DNA of 64,000 nucleotides from Streptomyces sp. 71268 (GCF_029392895.1 NZ_CP114200.1:5115001-5179000), one strand, 5' to 3'; positions 1 through 9,331 are shown, numbered from the stretch's first letter. The notes: generated from the sequence alone by a model not told the origin. Made by a program: numbers and translations.

Positions 1-27
1 CTGATTGTGTGGATGGATGCCTGGCGT

Positions 28-49
28 GAGCGGGCTGATCGCCCAGCTC
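28..49. terminator. Possible terminator hairpin at the left edge
   Basis: An eight-base arm starting GAGC pairs with a complementary arm that carries one bulged A, around a five-base loop. It would fit the end of a gene lying left of the window, or a structured leader for the peptide gene. No U-tract follows, so this is weak. Confidence 0.25.
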
Positions 50-120
50 TACAGATGGGATGAAGAGGTGTAAATTAGGACATCGTGAACAGCCGTCGAG
101 AGCGATGGCCACGTCTATTG

Positions 121-126
121 AGGAGG
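121..126 (+). promoter_or_regulatory. Ribosome binding site that fixes the peptide start
   Basis: A perfect AGGAGG lies five bases before the ATG at 132. It decides for that start rather than the in-frame ATG at 60, which has no Shine-Dalgarno sequence. It is among the strongest ribosome sites in the window and suggests the peptide is made in larger amounts than the coupled proteins behind it. Confidence 0.8.
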
Positions 127-131
127 CATCG

Positions 132-308
132 ATGCTTGCTCAGCACACCGCATCCCTACTCGCCACTCCCACCGACCAAGCAGCCGTCGGTCACCTGATG
201 ACCGAGCCTGAGGCGCCGCTGAGCGACGCTCCGATGTACACGCCGCAGGCCGCGGGCGTGCTGCTGCTCCTGCTGCTCCTGTCGCCGAAGGAGCCGAAGG
301 ACAAGTGA
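132..308 (+). CDS. Small peptide with poly-leucine tail, candidate RiPP precursor
   Basis: Encodes 58 aa. Residues 1-34 are mixed and mildly acidic like a leader (TDQ, TEPE, LSD). Then come APMYTPQAAG, a run of V plus seven L at about 43-50, and a charged end SPKEPKDK. The hydrophobic run is too short for an ordinary transmembrane helix. The start is set by the perfect AGGAGG at 121-126. The stop overlaps the GTG start of the next gene (GTGA), and three further genes follow with the same overlaps, so the peptide is co-translated with two unknown proteins and a serine hydrolase. I know no family for it. A modified-peptide precursor fits the size, the leader-like composition and the context, but this is inference; a small membrane-associated protein is the alternative. 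Confidence 0.6.
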   Translation: MLAQHTASLLATPTDQAAVGHLMTEPEAPLSDAPMYTPQAAGVLLLLLLLSPKEPKDK

Positions 309-1261
309 GCCCCGATCGGTCGCAGACGGCCTACGCCGAATCGGCGGCCGACCTGGCTCGTCGTGTCCTCGGCGCCCTCCGGGGCGCCGGGGGCACGGCC
401 CTGGTCGCCGAACACGTGGAACGGGCGGGCGACCCCAAGGCCGCGCTGGCCGCCCTGCGGGTCGTGGGAGCGGACACCTTCGCCCCGTTCCTGCTGGGCG
501 ACAGCGTCTTCCACCCCCAGGACGCGGCGGCTTTCGCCACCTCCTTCACGATCTTCCCGCCCCCCGTCACCTCGCCCACCCCGCCCCCGGCGGGCCCCGC
601 CGAACCCTGGGTCGTGGCCTGGCGCGACTGGGCGATGGCCGAGTTGCTCGGCCGGTTCACCGCGCCCACGGGACCGCCGGCGGCCGGCTCCGCCGCGGCC
701 GGCCTCGCGGAGCTGACCGGCATCGACACCGCCGAGGTGACCGGGGTGCGGGCACCGCAGCCGCAGGGCGCGCCGCTGCTGGTCGACGACCGGTTGCGGG
801 CCGCGTACGGCGCGGGCGGCCCCCGCGCGCGCGAGGCGGTCCGCGTCCCCGAGGGGTCGTACGCCGCCGACCGGCTGCACGCCACCGACGCCGCGTACAC
901 GGCCGACGCCCCCGCGTCCGCCACCGAGGCCGCGGGTCTCGACTGGCAGCGCTGGTCGGTGCGGATGGGGCAGCTCTCGCCGCTGGCCCTGCCCGGCCTC
1001 GACGGACCCGTGCACCGCGCGGCGCGCGCCGCCCCGCTGGCCCTGGCCCGTGGTGCCAGCCGCGCCCTGCTGCGCCGCGACCACCCCACCGCCGCCCGCA
1101 TCGTGCGCTGGCTCGCCCTCCTCGGCTCCGACGGGGTGCCGCTGCCGCTGGAGCTGCCCCCGCTGATCGAGCACCTGGAACTGCTCGGTGGCGGCGGCCC
1201 CCGGATCGCCCTCGACCTGACCATCTCCCGCCGACTGCTCGCACTGGAGCCCTCCGCATGA
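305..1261 (+). CDS. Unknown protein A of the peptide cassette
   Basis: A 318-aa protein starting at GTG, overlapping the stop of the peptide gene by four bases (GTGA); its own stop overlaps the next start (ATGA). No signal peptide or membrane segment is visible, so it is probably cytosolic. A proline-rich break (FPPPVTSPTPPPAGPAEPW) near residues 80-98 separates an alpha-helical N-terminal part from a longer C-terminal part containing WVVAWRDWAMAELLGRF and LDWQRWSVRMGQLSPLALPG. I recognise no catalytic motif or named family: no HExxH, Walker or SAM motif. The coupling on both sides suggests it works in fixed stoichiometry with protein B and handles the peptide, which is inference from context only. 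Confidence 0.65.
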   Translation: MSPDRSQTAYAESAADLARRVLGALRGAGGTALVAEHVERAGDPKAALAALRVVGADTFAPFLLGDSVFHPQDAAAFATSFTIFPPPVTSPTPPPAGPAEPWVVAWRDWAMAELLGRFTAPTGPPAAGSAAAGLAELTGIDTAEVTGVRAPQPQGAPLLVDDRLRAAYGAGGPRAREAVRVPEGSYAADRLHATDAAYTADAPASATEAAGLDWQRWSVRMGQLSPLALPGLDGPVHRAARAAPLALARGASRALLRRDHPTAARIVRWLALLGSDGVPLPLELPPLIEHLELLGGGGPRIALDLTISRRLLALEPSA

Positions 1262-2199
1262 CGGCGTCCGTCACCCAGACCGCCCACCAGGTCAGCTCCA
1301 AGGCGCTGGCCTGGCTGCACGCCCACCACCAGCGCGGAGCGCTGCCCGACGACACCACGGCCGACCTCGGCGACCCGAACAGCGTGTACAAACCGCTGGG
1401 CGAGACCGCCCTGGCGGGCACGCTCGTGCTGCGCGAGGCCGCGGCCGGCACCACCGAACTGCGCGTCGCCCGCGAGCTGATCGACTACTGCTGGCGGCAG
1501 TTCCGCGAGGGCGACATGCTCTACGAGCGGCTGCTGCGCTACCCGATGATGAGCGACCCGCTGGAGACGTACTCCCACTTCACCCGGGTCGGCTACCGGC
1601 ACGAGCCGCTGGAGCGGCTGCTCGCGCACACCACGCGACTGCGCACGGTGCGTGGCGTGGAGCAGGTGCCCAACCGCAAGCTCGCGGTCGCCAACGCCAC
1701 CCGCGTCGTCGGCCTCGACGCGGGGCCGCACGCCTACGACTGGGACGCGCTCGCCCGCGCCACCTGGCTCGGCGGCACCCCCGAGCCCTGGCTCATCGAC
1801 TGGATGACCGGCTACTCGCTGACCCACGCGGTCTTCCACCTCACCGACTGGGGCGCCCGCCCCACCGGGCTCTCGCTCGAGCTGACCGAGTACGTCTCGA
1901 CCTGGCTGCCGGTGTGGATCGACATCTGGGCCGAGATCGAGCAGTGGGACCTGGTCGCCGAGTTGATGATCGTCGGGTGCTGCCTGGAGCGGCCGTACTG
2001 CGACGCGGCCGACTGGGAGCTGCTGGCCCGGGTGCAGCACGCCGACGGCCTGATGCCACGCGACGGCGACCCGGTCTCCGACGACCCCGACGAGCGCTTC
2101 GAGCACCACCAGCACACCGCCGTGGTCGCCGCCGTCGCGGGCACCCTCGCGGTCTCCCGCACGCTCGGCGGCAGTCAGCCCGTGCCGGCGGGCCGGTGA
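1258..2199 (+). CDS. Unknown helical protein B of the peptide cassette
   Basis: A 313-aa, mostly helical, probably cytosolic protein. It starts at the ATG overlapping the stop of protein A, and its stop overlaps the GTG of the hydrolase gene. Landmarks are WLHAHHQR near the start, KPLGETALAG, WLGGTPEPW followed by GYSLTHAVFHLTDWG in the middle, and ARVQHADGLMPRDGDP with EHHQHTAVVAAVAGTLA at the end. The last segments look like an alpha/alpha-toroid repeat. From memory the overall pattern resembles the uncharacterised Streptomyces family DUF6895, which I cannot verify here. No zinc-ligand set of the LanC type is seen. The role is unknown; a modifying or binding partner for the small peptide is the simplest contextual guess. 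Confidence 0.65.
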   Translation: MTASVTQTAHQVSSKALAWLHAHHQRGALPDDTTADLGDPNSVYKPLGETALAGTLVLREAAAGTTELRVARELIDYCWRQFREGDMLYERLLRYPMMSDPLETYSHFTRVGYRHEPLERLLAHTTRLRTVRGVEQVPNRKLAVANATRVVGLDAGPHAYDWDALARATWLGGTPEPWLIDWMTGYSLTHAVFHLTDWGARPTGLSLELTEYVSTWLPVWIDIWAEIEQWDLVAELMIVGCCLERPYCDAADWELLARVQHADGLMPRDGDPVSDDPDERFEHHQHTAVVAAVAGTLAVSRTLGGSQPVPAGR

Positions 2200-3404
2200 G
2201 CGGCCGCAAGGACGCGGAGCCGGCGGTCGCCGGCCGGGCGGACGCGGGGCAGCGGGGGGTGGGACCGGGGGACGGGCACCGGCGCACCGGCCGGGGCGCG
2301 CGCGGGGGCGCGCGGACGGCGCCCGCGCCCATGGGGGCCGAGCCGGCGTGGGCCACCGAGACCCTGGTGCCGCTGTTGCGCGCGGCTCCGGGCGCCAGCG
2401 GCGTCGCGGTCGCCGCCCGACGCGGAGCGGACCGGGTCTTCCTCGCCGACGGGCGCACCGCCTGGGGCGACGGCCGCCCCGTGGACGCCGACACGCGCTT
2501 CGAACTCGGCTCGCTGACCAAGACGTTCACCGCGCTGCTGCTGGCCGAGTCGGTGGCGCGCGGCGAGGTGCGGTACGAGGACCCGATCACCCGCTTCCTG
2601 CCGCGCGTCGCGGCCCCCCGGGTGCCCGGCGGCCCGATCACGCTGCTGCACCTGGCCACCCACACCTCCGGGCTACCCCGGCTGCCCCCCGGCCTCCTCA
2701 CCCGCGCCGCCCCGGAGTGGTTCACCAACCCGTACGCCACCTTCCGCACCGAGGACCTGCTCGCCTCCCTCGGCCACACCCGCACCCGGACCCGCCCCGG
2801 CCACCGGTTCCGCTACTCCAACTTCGGTGTCGGGCTCCTCGGCCACCTGCTGGCCCGGGCCGCGTCGCCGGGGCGCGGCGCCTACGGCGACTACGGGGAA
2901 CTCCTGGCCGGCCGGGTGCTGCGCCCGCTCGGGCTGCGCCGTACGACGTGCACGCCCGAGCTTCCGCAGGCCACCGGCTACTGGCACGGCCGGGCCCGCC
3001 CCCCGTGGGAGATCCCGGGGCTGCCCGGTGCGGGGGCCCTGCGCTCCAGCACCCGCGACGTGCTCGACCTGCTCGACGCGCTCGCCGACCCGGCCACGGC
3101 GCCGGGCACGGTGCCGGCGCGGTTGACCGAGGCCCTCGCGGACGTGACCCGGCCCCGGCTCGTGGTGCCGCGGAGCACCGCCCGGATGGCGCTGGTCTGG
3201 AACATCCGCCCGCGCCCCGGTTTCGACCTCTACCACCACTCGGGCGGCACGCGGGGCTTCACGGCGTTCGCCGGCTTCAGCCCGCAGGCGGGCGTCTCGC
3301 TGGTGGCGCTGGCCAACCGGGCGCCGGCCCCGAACGGGGCGTTCATCCAGCGGGCGTACGGCGCGTTGCGGGGGTTGGCGACGGGGTGTGTGGAGGGCGC
3401 GTAG
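2196..3404 (+). CDS. Serine hydrolase, class C beta-lactamase-like
   Basis: A 402-aa penicillin-binding-protein/beta-lactamase-fold hydrolase. Visible motifs are SLTK (nucleophile S106, K109), YSN (Y207) and a C-terminal HSGG in place of KTG, the usual set of class C/esterase relatives (CubicO type). There is no signal peptide, so it should act in the cytosol rather than on cell wall. I chose the GTG at 2196 because it overlaps the preceding stop exactly like the other junctions of this operon; an internal ATG at 2331 would remove a low-complexity Gly/Arg stretch and is also possible. In this setting it may cut, acylate or release the small peptide. The fold is clear, the substrate unknown. 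Confidence 0.75.
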   Translation: MSGRKDAEPAVAGRADAGQRGVGPGDGHRRTGRGARGGARTAPAPMGAEPAWATETLVPLLRAAPGASGVAVAARRGADRVFLADGRTAWGDGRPVDADTRFELGSLTKTFTALLLAESVARGEVRYEDPITRFLPRVAAPRVPGGPITLLHLATHTSGLPRLPPGLLTRAAPEWFTNPYATFRTEDLLASLGHTRTRTRPGHRFRYSNFGVGLLGHLLARAASPGRGAYGDYGELLAGRVLRPLGLRRTTCTPELPQATGYWHGRARPPWEIPGLPGAGALRSSTRDVLDLLDALADPATAPGTVPARLTEALADVTRPRLVVPRSTARMALVWNIRPRPGFDLYHHSGGTRGFTAFAGFSPQAGVSLVALANRAPAPNGAFIQRAYGALRGLATGCVEGA

Positions 3405-3456
3405 CGGCCCGCCCCCGGACCCGGGCCCGCTGTGACGCGTGATGCAAGATGGCCGC

Positions 3457-5440
3457 ATGGCACGTAACGGGGGCAACGCCCGGCTGATCGCCGGGCGTTA
3501 TCGGTTGGTGGGGCAGTTGGGGCGCGGTGGCATGGGCACCGTGTGGCGGGCCGACGACGAACTGCTCGGCCGCCAGGTCGCGGTGAAGGAACTGCACCTG
3601 GACGAGGGCCTGTCCGCGCTCGACGCCCAGGCGCGGCGCGAGCGCACGCTCCGCGAGGCGCGCACCGTGGCCCAGCTCAAGCACCCGCACGTCATCGTCC
3701 TGCACGACGTGGTGGAGCAGGACGAACGCCCGTGGATCGTGATGGAGTTGGTCGACGGCCGCTCCCTGGCCGACCAGATCGCCGAGAGCGGCCCGGTCGG
3801 CCAGCGCGAGGCGGCCCGTATCGTGCTGGCCCTCCTCGACGCGCTGGGCGCGGCGCACGCGCGCGGCGTGCTGCACCGCGACATCAAGCCGGCCAACGTG
3901 CTGATGGAGGCGGGCACCGGGCGCGTCGTACTGACCGACTTCGGCATCGCCCAGGTCGCCGGGGCCACCACCATCACCGAGACCGGCACCTTCGTCGGCT
4001 CGCCCGAGTACACCGCGCCCGAGCGCATGTCGGGCCGCAGGACCGGCCCCGAGTCCGACCTGTGGTCGCTGGGGGTGTTGCTGTGCACGCTGGTCAGCGG
4101 CGAGTCGCCGTTCCGGCGCGACTCGTTGGGCGGGGTGCTGCACGCCGTCGTCTTCGACGAGATACGCGCGCCGGCGCAGGCCGGCCCGCTCGCGCCGGTC
4201 GTCCTCGGGCTGCTGGAGCGCGACCCGGCGCGCCGGCTCACCGCGGCCAGCGCGACCTCGTTGCTCCGCGCGTACGGCGCGCACCCCACCTCCGACGACG
4301 GCCTCCCGCTGGCCCCCGCCGCGCACGCCCCCCGCCCCGGGCCCTCCGCGACCCGCGCCCGGCCCACACCCGTCGGGCCACTCGCGACAGGACCAGGTCG
4401 CGGGCGGCGCCACACAGGACGGGGTCGGCCCCGTGGGTCACGGCCCCGCCCGGGGGAACGGCGCCCCGCCGGGGCAGGGGCAGCCGGTGCCCGTGGCCCA
4501 CGGGGCGCACCAGCAGGCCGGCCCCGGCCACCCGCCGACGGTCGACTCGCCGGCCGCTGCCCATGTCCCGCACGCCACCCACGCCCCTGGCGCGGGCCAC
4601 GCCCCGCCCGGGGGTCACGGCCCGCCCGCCGGTCACGCCCCAGCGGCCGGACAGGGCGCGCCCGCGCCGGCCACCCCCGACGGGACGCCGCCCGGCGGCG
4701 CCGGCCCGGGGCGCCCGGCGCGCGGGTCGCGCGGGCGCACCGTGGCCCTGGCCGTCGCCGCCGCCGTCGCGCTGGCCGGGCTCGTGGCCGGCACCGTGGT
4801 GCTGCTGGATCGGGGTGACGACGGCGCGTCCAACAGCGCCCAGGACGGCGACAAGGGCGGCGACGAGGGCGGCCGGGGCGAGCGGACCAAGGGCCCGGGC
4901 GGTGCGGAGGACCAGGTAAGGGAGCGGGACGACGCGCCCACCGACCAGCCGCCGACGGGGCCCACCACGGTGCCCACGGCCGCGCCCGACGGATACGAGC
5001 TGATCACCGACCCGGCCGGGTTCCGGGTAGCGGTGCCCAAGGGGTACACCCGCTCGTACGAGGCGCCGCGCGTGTACTACTACTCGCCGGGCAAGGCGTT
5101 CCGGATCGGCATCCACCCGCAGACCCTGGACCCGCGCGGCGCGGTGCGCGTGATGCGCGAGGCGCACGCCGAGGGCTCGCAGCGGTACGAGGGCTACCGC
5201 GACGGCCGGGTCACCGAGACCACGCACAACGGCCGGCCGGCCGCGCTGTGGGAGTTCACCTGGAACGGGGCCCAGGACGACGGCGGGGCGCGGCGGACGT
5301 ACGACCTCAGTTGGGACGAGGGTGGCCGGATGTACGACGTGTGGGTATCGGCGCCCGTGGCGGAAAAAGACGAGGGTAGGCGACATTTCGCCACCGTTGT
5401 GGATACCTTCGACCTCCCCGGCGGCGGTAACCAGCCCTAG
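3457..5440 (+). pseudogene. Transmembrane Ser/Thr kinase broken by a frameshift
   Basis: A PknB-type kinase followed by a membrane helix and an extracytoplasmic domain, split over two frames. From ATG 3457 the kinase frame shows GRGGMGTVW, catalytic K44, HRD (140-142) and DFG (161), and runs on as arginine-rich nonsense to 4818. The continuation (GHSRQDQVAGGA, a helix near 4740-4806, then an extracellular domain ending GGGNQP at 5440) lies one base ahead. The switch point is near 4328-4345, where a run of six C sits in the linker; removing one C restores a single protein of about 660 aa. As read, the kinase loses its membrane anchor and sensor. A possible -10 (CAAGAT) six bases before ATG 3457 suggests a leaderless transcript. 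An assembly error is the likeliest cause. Confidence 0.75.
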
Positions 5441-5520
5441 CGGCAACGGCTTTGTCACATCGGTCGCCCGCACCCGAGGCCGGTGGAAATGTGCCACTGG
5501 CGCGAGGTAATGATTAAGCC

Positions 5521-7365
5521 ATGAATAACCATGGGGGACGGGCGGACGAGCCCACGAGTTACGGACTCCAGCCACCGCGCGGCGTAAGACCTCCGGCCGC
5601 CCCGGAGCCGACCCCCGGGCAGGACGCCGGAGCGGTCGCCGGCCAGGGCCAGCAACAAGTCCAGTACCAGGGCCAGTCACCCGCGGGGCGGCAGCGCGCG
5701 TACGAGCCGACGCATTTCGCGGGTTCCGCGGGTCCTGCTGGTTCTGCCGGCCCCGCCGGCCCTCCCAGCCCTCCCGGCGCGGCGGCGGGCGCCGGCTCGC
5801 CGACCACCGCGGGCGCCGCAGCCGCATGGGCCGCGGCGGCCGACCCGGACGCGGGCCGGCTGATCGGCGGTCGCTACCGGCTGGTGTCCCGACTCGGGCA
5901 CGGCGGCATGGGCACCGTGTGGAAGGCGCACGACCAGATCGTGGACCGCGACGTCGCGGTCAAGGAGCCGCGCGTCCCCGACAGCCTGCCCGAGCGCGAG
6001 CGGCAGACCGTCTACCAGCGGATGCAGCGCGAGGCGCGCGCCGCCGCCCGGATCGACCACCCGGCGGTGGTCACCGTGCACGACGTGGTGGTCGAGGACG
6101 GCCGCCCGTGGATCGTGATGGAGCTGGTGCGCGGCCGGTCGCTGGGCGACGTGCTCGCCGACGGCACCCTCGACCCGCGCGAGGCGGCCCGGATCGGCGT
6201 CGAGGTGCTCGGCGCGCTGGCCGCCGCGCACGAGGCGGGCGTGTTGCACCGCGACGTCAAGCCGGACAACGTGCTGCTCGGCCGTGTCGGCGGCGGCCAG
6301 GGCGAGGGGCCCGGCGGCCGGGTCGTGCTGACCGACTTCGGGATCGCCCAGGTCGAGGGCGAGCAGGGGCTCACCGAGACCGGCGCGTTCATCGGCTCGC
6401 CCGAGTACATCGCCCCCGAGCGGGTGCTCGGCCAGCGGCCGGGGCCCGAGTCGGACCTGTGGTCGCTGGGCGTCGTGCTGTACGCCGCGGTCGAGGGCAT
6501 GTCCCCGTTCCGCCGCACCAACCACCCCGCCACCCTGCAGGCGGTCCTGTCGGCCGAGCCGCAGGTGCCCGCCCGTGGATCCGGCGCCCTGGGCGCGCTG
6601 ATCATGCAGTTGCTGCGCAAGGAGCCGGGGGCGCGGCCCACGGCGGCCGAGGCCCGGCAGACGCTGGAGTCGGTGGCCCGCCCGGCGCCCCAGCTCCCGC
6701 CGCTGATCGCCGCGGGTTCGGGCGCCGGCTCACCGGCCACCGGCCCGTCCCGGATCCCCGGCTGGCTGCGCGGCCGCAAGGGTCAACTCGGTCTCGGTGG
6801 CGGCGTGTTGGCGCTCGCGGTCGCGGTGGTCATGGTGGTGGTCAACCCCTTCGGTGGCAGCGGTGACGACGCGCCGGCCGGCTGGAAGACGGTCGACGCC
6901 GAGCAGCGCGTACGAGCCGAACTCGCCGCGCCCGAGGACTACACGCTCAGCGAGGACGACGACGAGATCACGCTGCTCGACCCGGGCAAGGTCTTCACGA
7001 TCACCCTGAACCGGGACCCGGTCACCGACGAGTCGGACACGCCCACGGCGCTCCAGGAGGCCAACTCCTACCTGGACGACTACCAGGAGAACTCCTACGA
7101 GTACGGCTGGACCAAGGACTCCGTGGACGGCTCGGTGCGGGCGACGACGTACCACGGCGAGAAGGCCGCTGAGCTGACCGCCACGTACACCACCAACGAC
7201 TCCGACAACCCGGAGGACCTGCGCCGCCGCGAGTTCCACTACATGAACGACTCCAAGGTGCAGTGGCAGCTCAGCGTGGAGATGCCCGCGGGCGGCAAGC
7301 CGCGCGCCGAGGGCGAGCGGATCTTCAAGGACGTGGTCAAGCACCTGCGGATCAAGGACCTGTAG
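5521..7365 (+). CDS. Transmembrane Ser/Thr protein kinase
   Basis: A 614-aa receptor-type kinase that phosphorylates proteins on Ser/Thr in response to an envelope signal. Residues 1-115 are a Gln/Pro/Ala/Gly-rich tail. The kinase domain runs from about 118 to 390, with GHGGMGTVWK, K148, HRD 243-245, DFG 272 and SPEYIAPER. A single membrane helix lies near 421-442, followed by about 170 extracytoplasmic residues with no PASTA repeats. The outer domain shares a pattern with the kinases at 3457 and 26477 (a GYEL/DYTL-type opening strand, then a later strand with AALWEF or AAELTA), so the three are likely paralogues. It stands 80 bases after the broken kinase, probably with its own leaderless promoter (TAATGAT before the ATG). 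The ligand is unknown. Confidence 0.9.
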   Translation: MNNHGGRADEPTSYGLQPPRGVRPPAAPEPTPGQDAGAVAGQGQQQVQYQGQSPAGRQRAYEPTHFAGSAGPAGSAGPAGPPSPPGAAAGAGSPTTAGAAAAWAAAADPDAGRLIGGRYRLVSRLGHGGMGTVWKAHDQIVDRDVAVKEPRVPDSLPERERQTVYQRMQREARAAARIDHPAVVTVHDVVVEDGRPWIVMELVRGRSLGDVLADGTLDPREAARIGVEVLGALAAAHEAGVLHRDVKPDNVLLGRVGGGQGEGPGGRVVLTDFGIAQVEGEQGLTETGAFIGSPEYIAPERVLGQRPGPESDLWSLGVVLYAAVEGMSPFRRTNHPATLQAVLSAEPQVPARGSGALGALIMQLLRKEPGARPTAAEARQTLESVARPAPQLPPLIAAGSGAGSPATGPSRIPGWLRGRKGQLGLGGGVLALAVAVVMVVVNPFGGSGDDAPAGWKTVDAEQRVRAELAAPEDYTLSEDDDEITLLDPGKVFTITLNRDPVTDESDTPTALQEANSYLDDYQENSYEYGWTKDSVDGSVRATTYHGEKAAELTATYTTNDSDNPEDLRRREFHYMNDSKVQWQLSVEMPAGGKPRAEGERIFKDVVKHLRIKDL

Positions 7366-7666
7366 CCGGCCGGGCGGCGCGCGGGAGCGGGCGCGCGGGC
7401 GCCCGGTCCGCGCCCGTCGCGGCCCCCGGGGACGGGGCGCGGCGGCCGGGTTCGCGGCCGTCGTCGAATCCGGTCGCCGAGTCGACTCGACCCGACTCGA
7501 CCTGTCTCGGCCGTCCCGTCGCCGGGTGCAACGCCCCTGACCAGGGCAGATGTCGCCAGCGTTTACTGGCGCGGTGAGGCGGGCGGGAAACGTGGCCGTG
7601 TCCATGCGGTGAAAAGGGGTTACCGTCGGGTACCCAAACGGCCGTCGCGGGAATACGCTCACCCGC
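7366..7666 (+). other. Intergenic region before the dehydrogenase gene
   Basis: No gene seen. It holds GC-rich imperfect repeats just after the kinase stop and a string of GACTCGACC-like repeats around 7480-7505. Two small inverted repeats lie closer to the next gene: CCCTG-AC-CAGGG at 7535-7546 and CGCCAG-N6-CTGGCG at 7554-7571. The latter could be an operator for the dehydrogenase, whose probable -10 (around AATACGCT) lies just before the ATG. Confidence 0.4.
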
Positions 7667-9304
7667 ATGACGGACTCGAAGGGCACCACGCAGGCCACTG
7701 TCAGCACGCTTCCCGCCGCCGCGGACAACCCGGTCTTCGCCGCCCCGGCGGGCACCCGCACGGTGGCCGACGTGGTGACCCCCGAGCTGGTGGCCCGGCT
7801 CACCCGGGACGTCGTCGGCAGCGGCAAGACCCGCAGCCACGCGCCCGCCACCGGCGCCACCCTCGCCGACCTGCCCGAGTCCACACCCGACGACGTGGCC
7901 ACCGCCTTCGACCGGGCCCGCCAGGCGCAGTACCTGTGGGCGCGGACCCCGGTGCGCCAGCGGGCCGCCGTCCTGCTGCGCTTCCACGACCTGGTGCTGC
8001 GCCGCCAGGCCGAGGTGCTCGACCTCATCCAGGCGGAGACCGGCAAGGCCCGGCTGCACGCGCACGAGGAGGTGCAGGCCGTCAGCGTCGCGGCCCGGCA
8101 CTACGGCCGCAAGGCGCCCAGCTACCTCGCCCCCAAGCGGCACACCGGCGTCACGCCCACCCTCACCCGGGTCACCGAACTGCGCCAGCCGCGCGGCGTC
8201 GTCGGCCAGATCTCGCCGTGGAACTACCCCTTCGAGCTGTCGGTCGGCGACGCGCTGCCCGCCCTGGTCGCGGGCAACGCCGTGGTGATGAAGCCGGACA
8301 CGGAGACCGCGCTGACCGCGCTGTGGGCGCGCGAGCTGCTGATCGAGGCCGGGCTGCCGGCGGGCGTGTGGCAGGTGGTGCTCGGCGACGGACCGGTGAT
8401 CGGGCCCGCCGTCGTCCAGCACGCCGACTTCGTCTCCTTCACCGGCTCCACCCGCACCGGCCGCGAGGTCGCCCAGGGCGCGGCGGCCCGCCTGGTGGGC
8501 TGCTCCCTCGAACTCGGCGGCAAGAACGCCATGCTCGTCCTGCGCGACGCCGACCTCGACAAGGCCGCCGCCGGCGCGGTGCGCGGCTCGTTCTCCTCGG
8601 CCGGCCAGCTCTGCATCTCCATCGAGCGGCTGTTCGTGCACGAGTCGGTCGCCGACGCGTTCGTGGAGCGCTTCGCGGCCCGCACCCGCGCCATGCGGCT
8701 CGGCGGCGACCTCGCCTACGGCGCCGACATGGGCTCGCTGGTCTCCGAACACCAACTGGCCACCGTGCGGCGGCACGTGGACGAGGCCGTCGCCCAGGGC
8801 GCCAAGGTCGTCACGGGCGGGCGGGCGCGGCCCGACATCGGCCCCTACTTCTACGAGCCGACCATCCTGGACGGCGTGCTGCCGGAGATGGCCGTCTGCG
8901 AGGAGGAGACCTTCGGCCCGGTCGTGTCGATCTACCGGTTCACCGACGAGGACGACGCCATCGCACGGGCCAACGCCACCTCGTACGGGCTCAACGCCAG
9001 CGTCTGGACGCGCGACGGGGCCCGCGGCCGGGCCGTCGCCGCCCAGCTGCGCGCAGGCACCGTCAACGTCAACGAGAGCTACGCCGCCGCCTACGGCAGC
9101 GCCCAGGCGCCGATGGGCGGCATGGGCGACTCCGGGCTCGGGCGCCGGCACGGCAGCGAGGGCATCCTCAAGTACACCGAGGCGCAGACCGTCGCCCAGC
9201 AGCGACTGGTCCCGCTCGCCCCCTCCTTCGGCCTCTCGCACGAGCAGTACGCCCAGCTCATGACCCGCGGCCTGCGCGCCATGAAGGCCATCCGGCTCCG
9301 CTGA
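7667..9304 (+). CDS. gabD2: Succinate-semialdehyde dehydrogenase (NAD(P)+)
   Basis: A 545-aa aldehyde dehydrogenase oxidising succinate semialdehyde to succinate, the last step of 4-aminobutyrate breakdown and a side entry to the citric acid cycle. Active-site residues are visible: N186 in SPWNYPFE, E282 in LELGGKN and C316 in SAGQLCIS, plus the usual EETFGPV block. The length and the extended N-terminus (about 60 residues before the core) match the actinobacterial GabD2 group. The ATG at 7667 follows a -10-like AATACGCT by a few bases, suggesting a leaderless or very short-leader transcript. The oxidoreductase gene starts 28 bases downstream, so the two are probably co-transcribed. Exact aldehyde specificity is inferred from family resemblance. 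Confidence 0.88.
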   Translation: MTDSKGTTQATVSTLPAAADNPVFAAPAGTRTVADVVTPELVARLTRDVVGSGKTRSHAPATGATLADLPESTPDDVATAFDRARQAQYLWARTPVRQRAAVLLRFHDLVLRRQAEVLDLIQAETGKARLHAHEEVQAVSVAARHYGRKAPSYLAPKRHTGVTPTLTRVTELRQPRGVVGQISPWNYPFELSVGDALPALVAGNAVVMKPDTETALTALWARELLIEAGLPAGVWQVVLGDGPVIGPAVVQHADFVSFTGSTRTGREVAQGAAARLVGCSLELGGKNAMLVLRDADLDKAAAGAVRGSFSSAGQLCISIERLFVHESVADAFVERFAARTRAMRLGGDLAYGADMGSLVSEHQLATVRRHVDEAVAQGAKVVTGGRARPDIGPYFYEPTILDGVLPEMAVCEEETFGPVVSIYRFTDEDDAIARANATSYGLNASVWTRDGARGRAVAAQLRAGTVNVNESYAAAYGSAQAPMGGMGDSGLGRRHGSEGILKYTEAQTVAQQRLVPLAPSFGLSHEQYAQLMTRGLRAMKAIRLR

Positions 9305-9331
9305 GCCGCCCGTTCCTACGGAGGTACCCCA

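Noticed and set aside
60..131. Longer start (ATG at 60) for the small peptide
   Set aside because: No ribosome site before 60, whereas AGGAGG stands at the ideal distance before 132.
4328..4345. Programmed +1 frameshifting in the kinase
   Set aside because: No stop codon or slippery arrangement at the switch; the same pattern in two other genes points to homopolymer errors.
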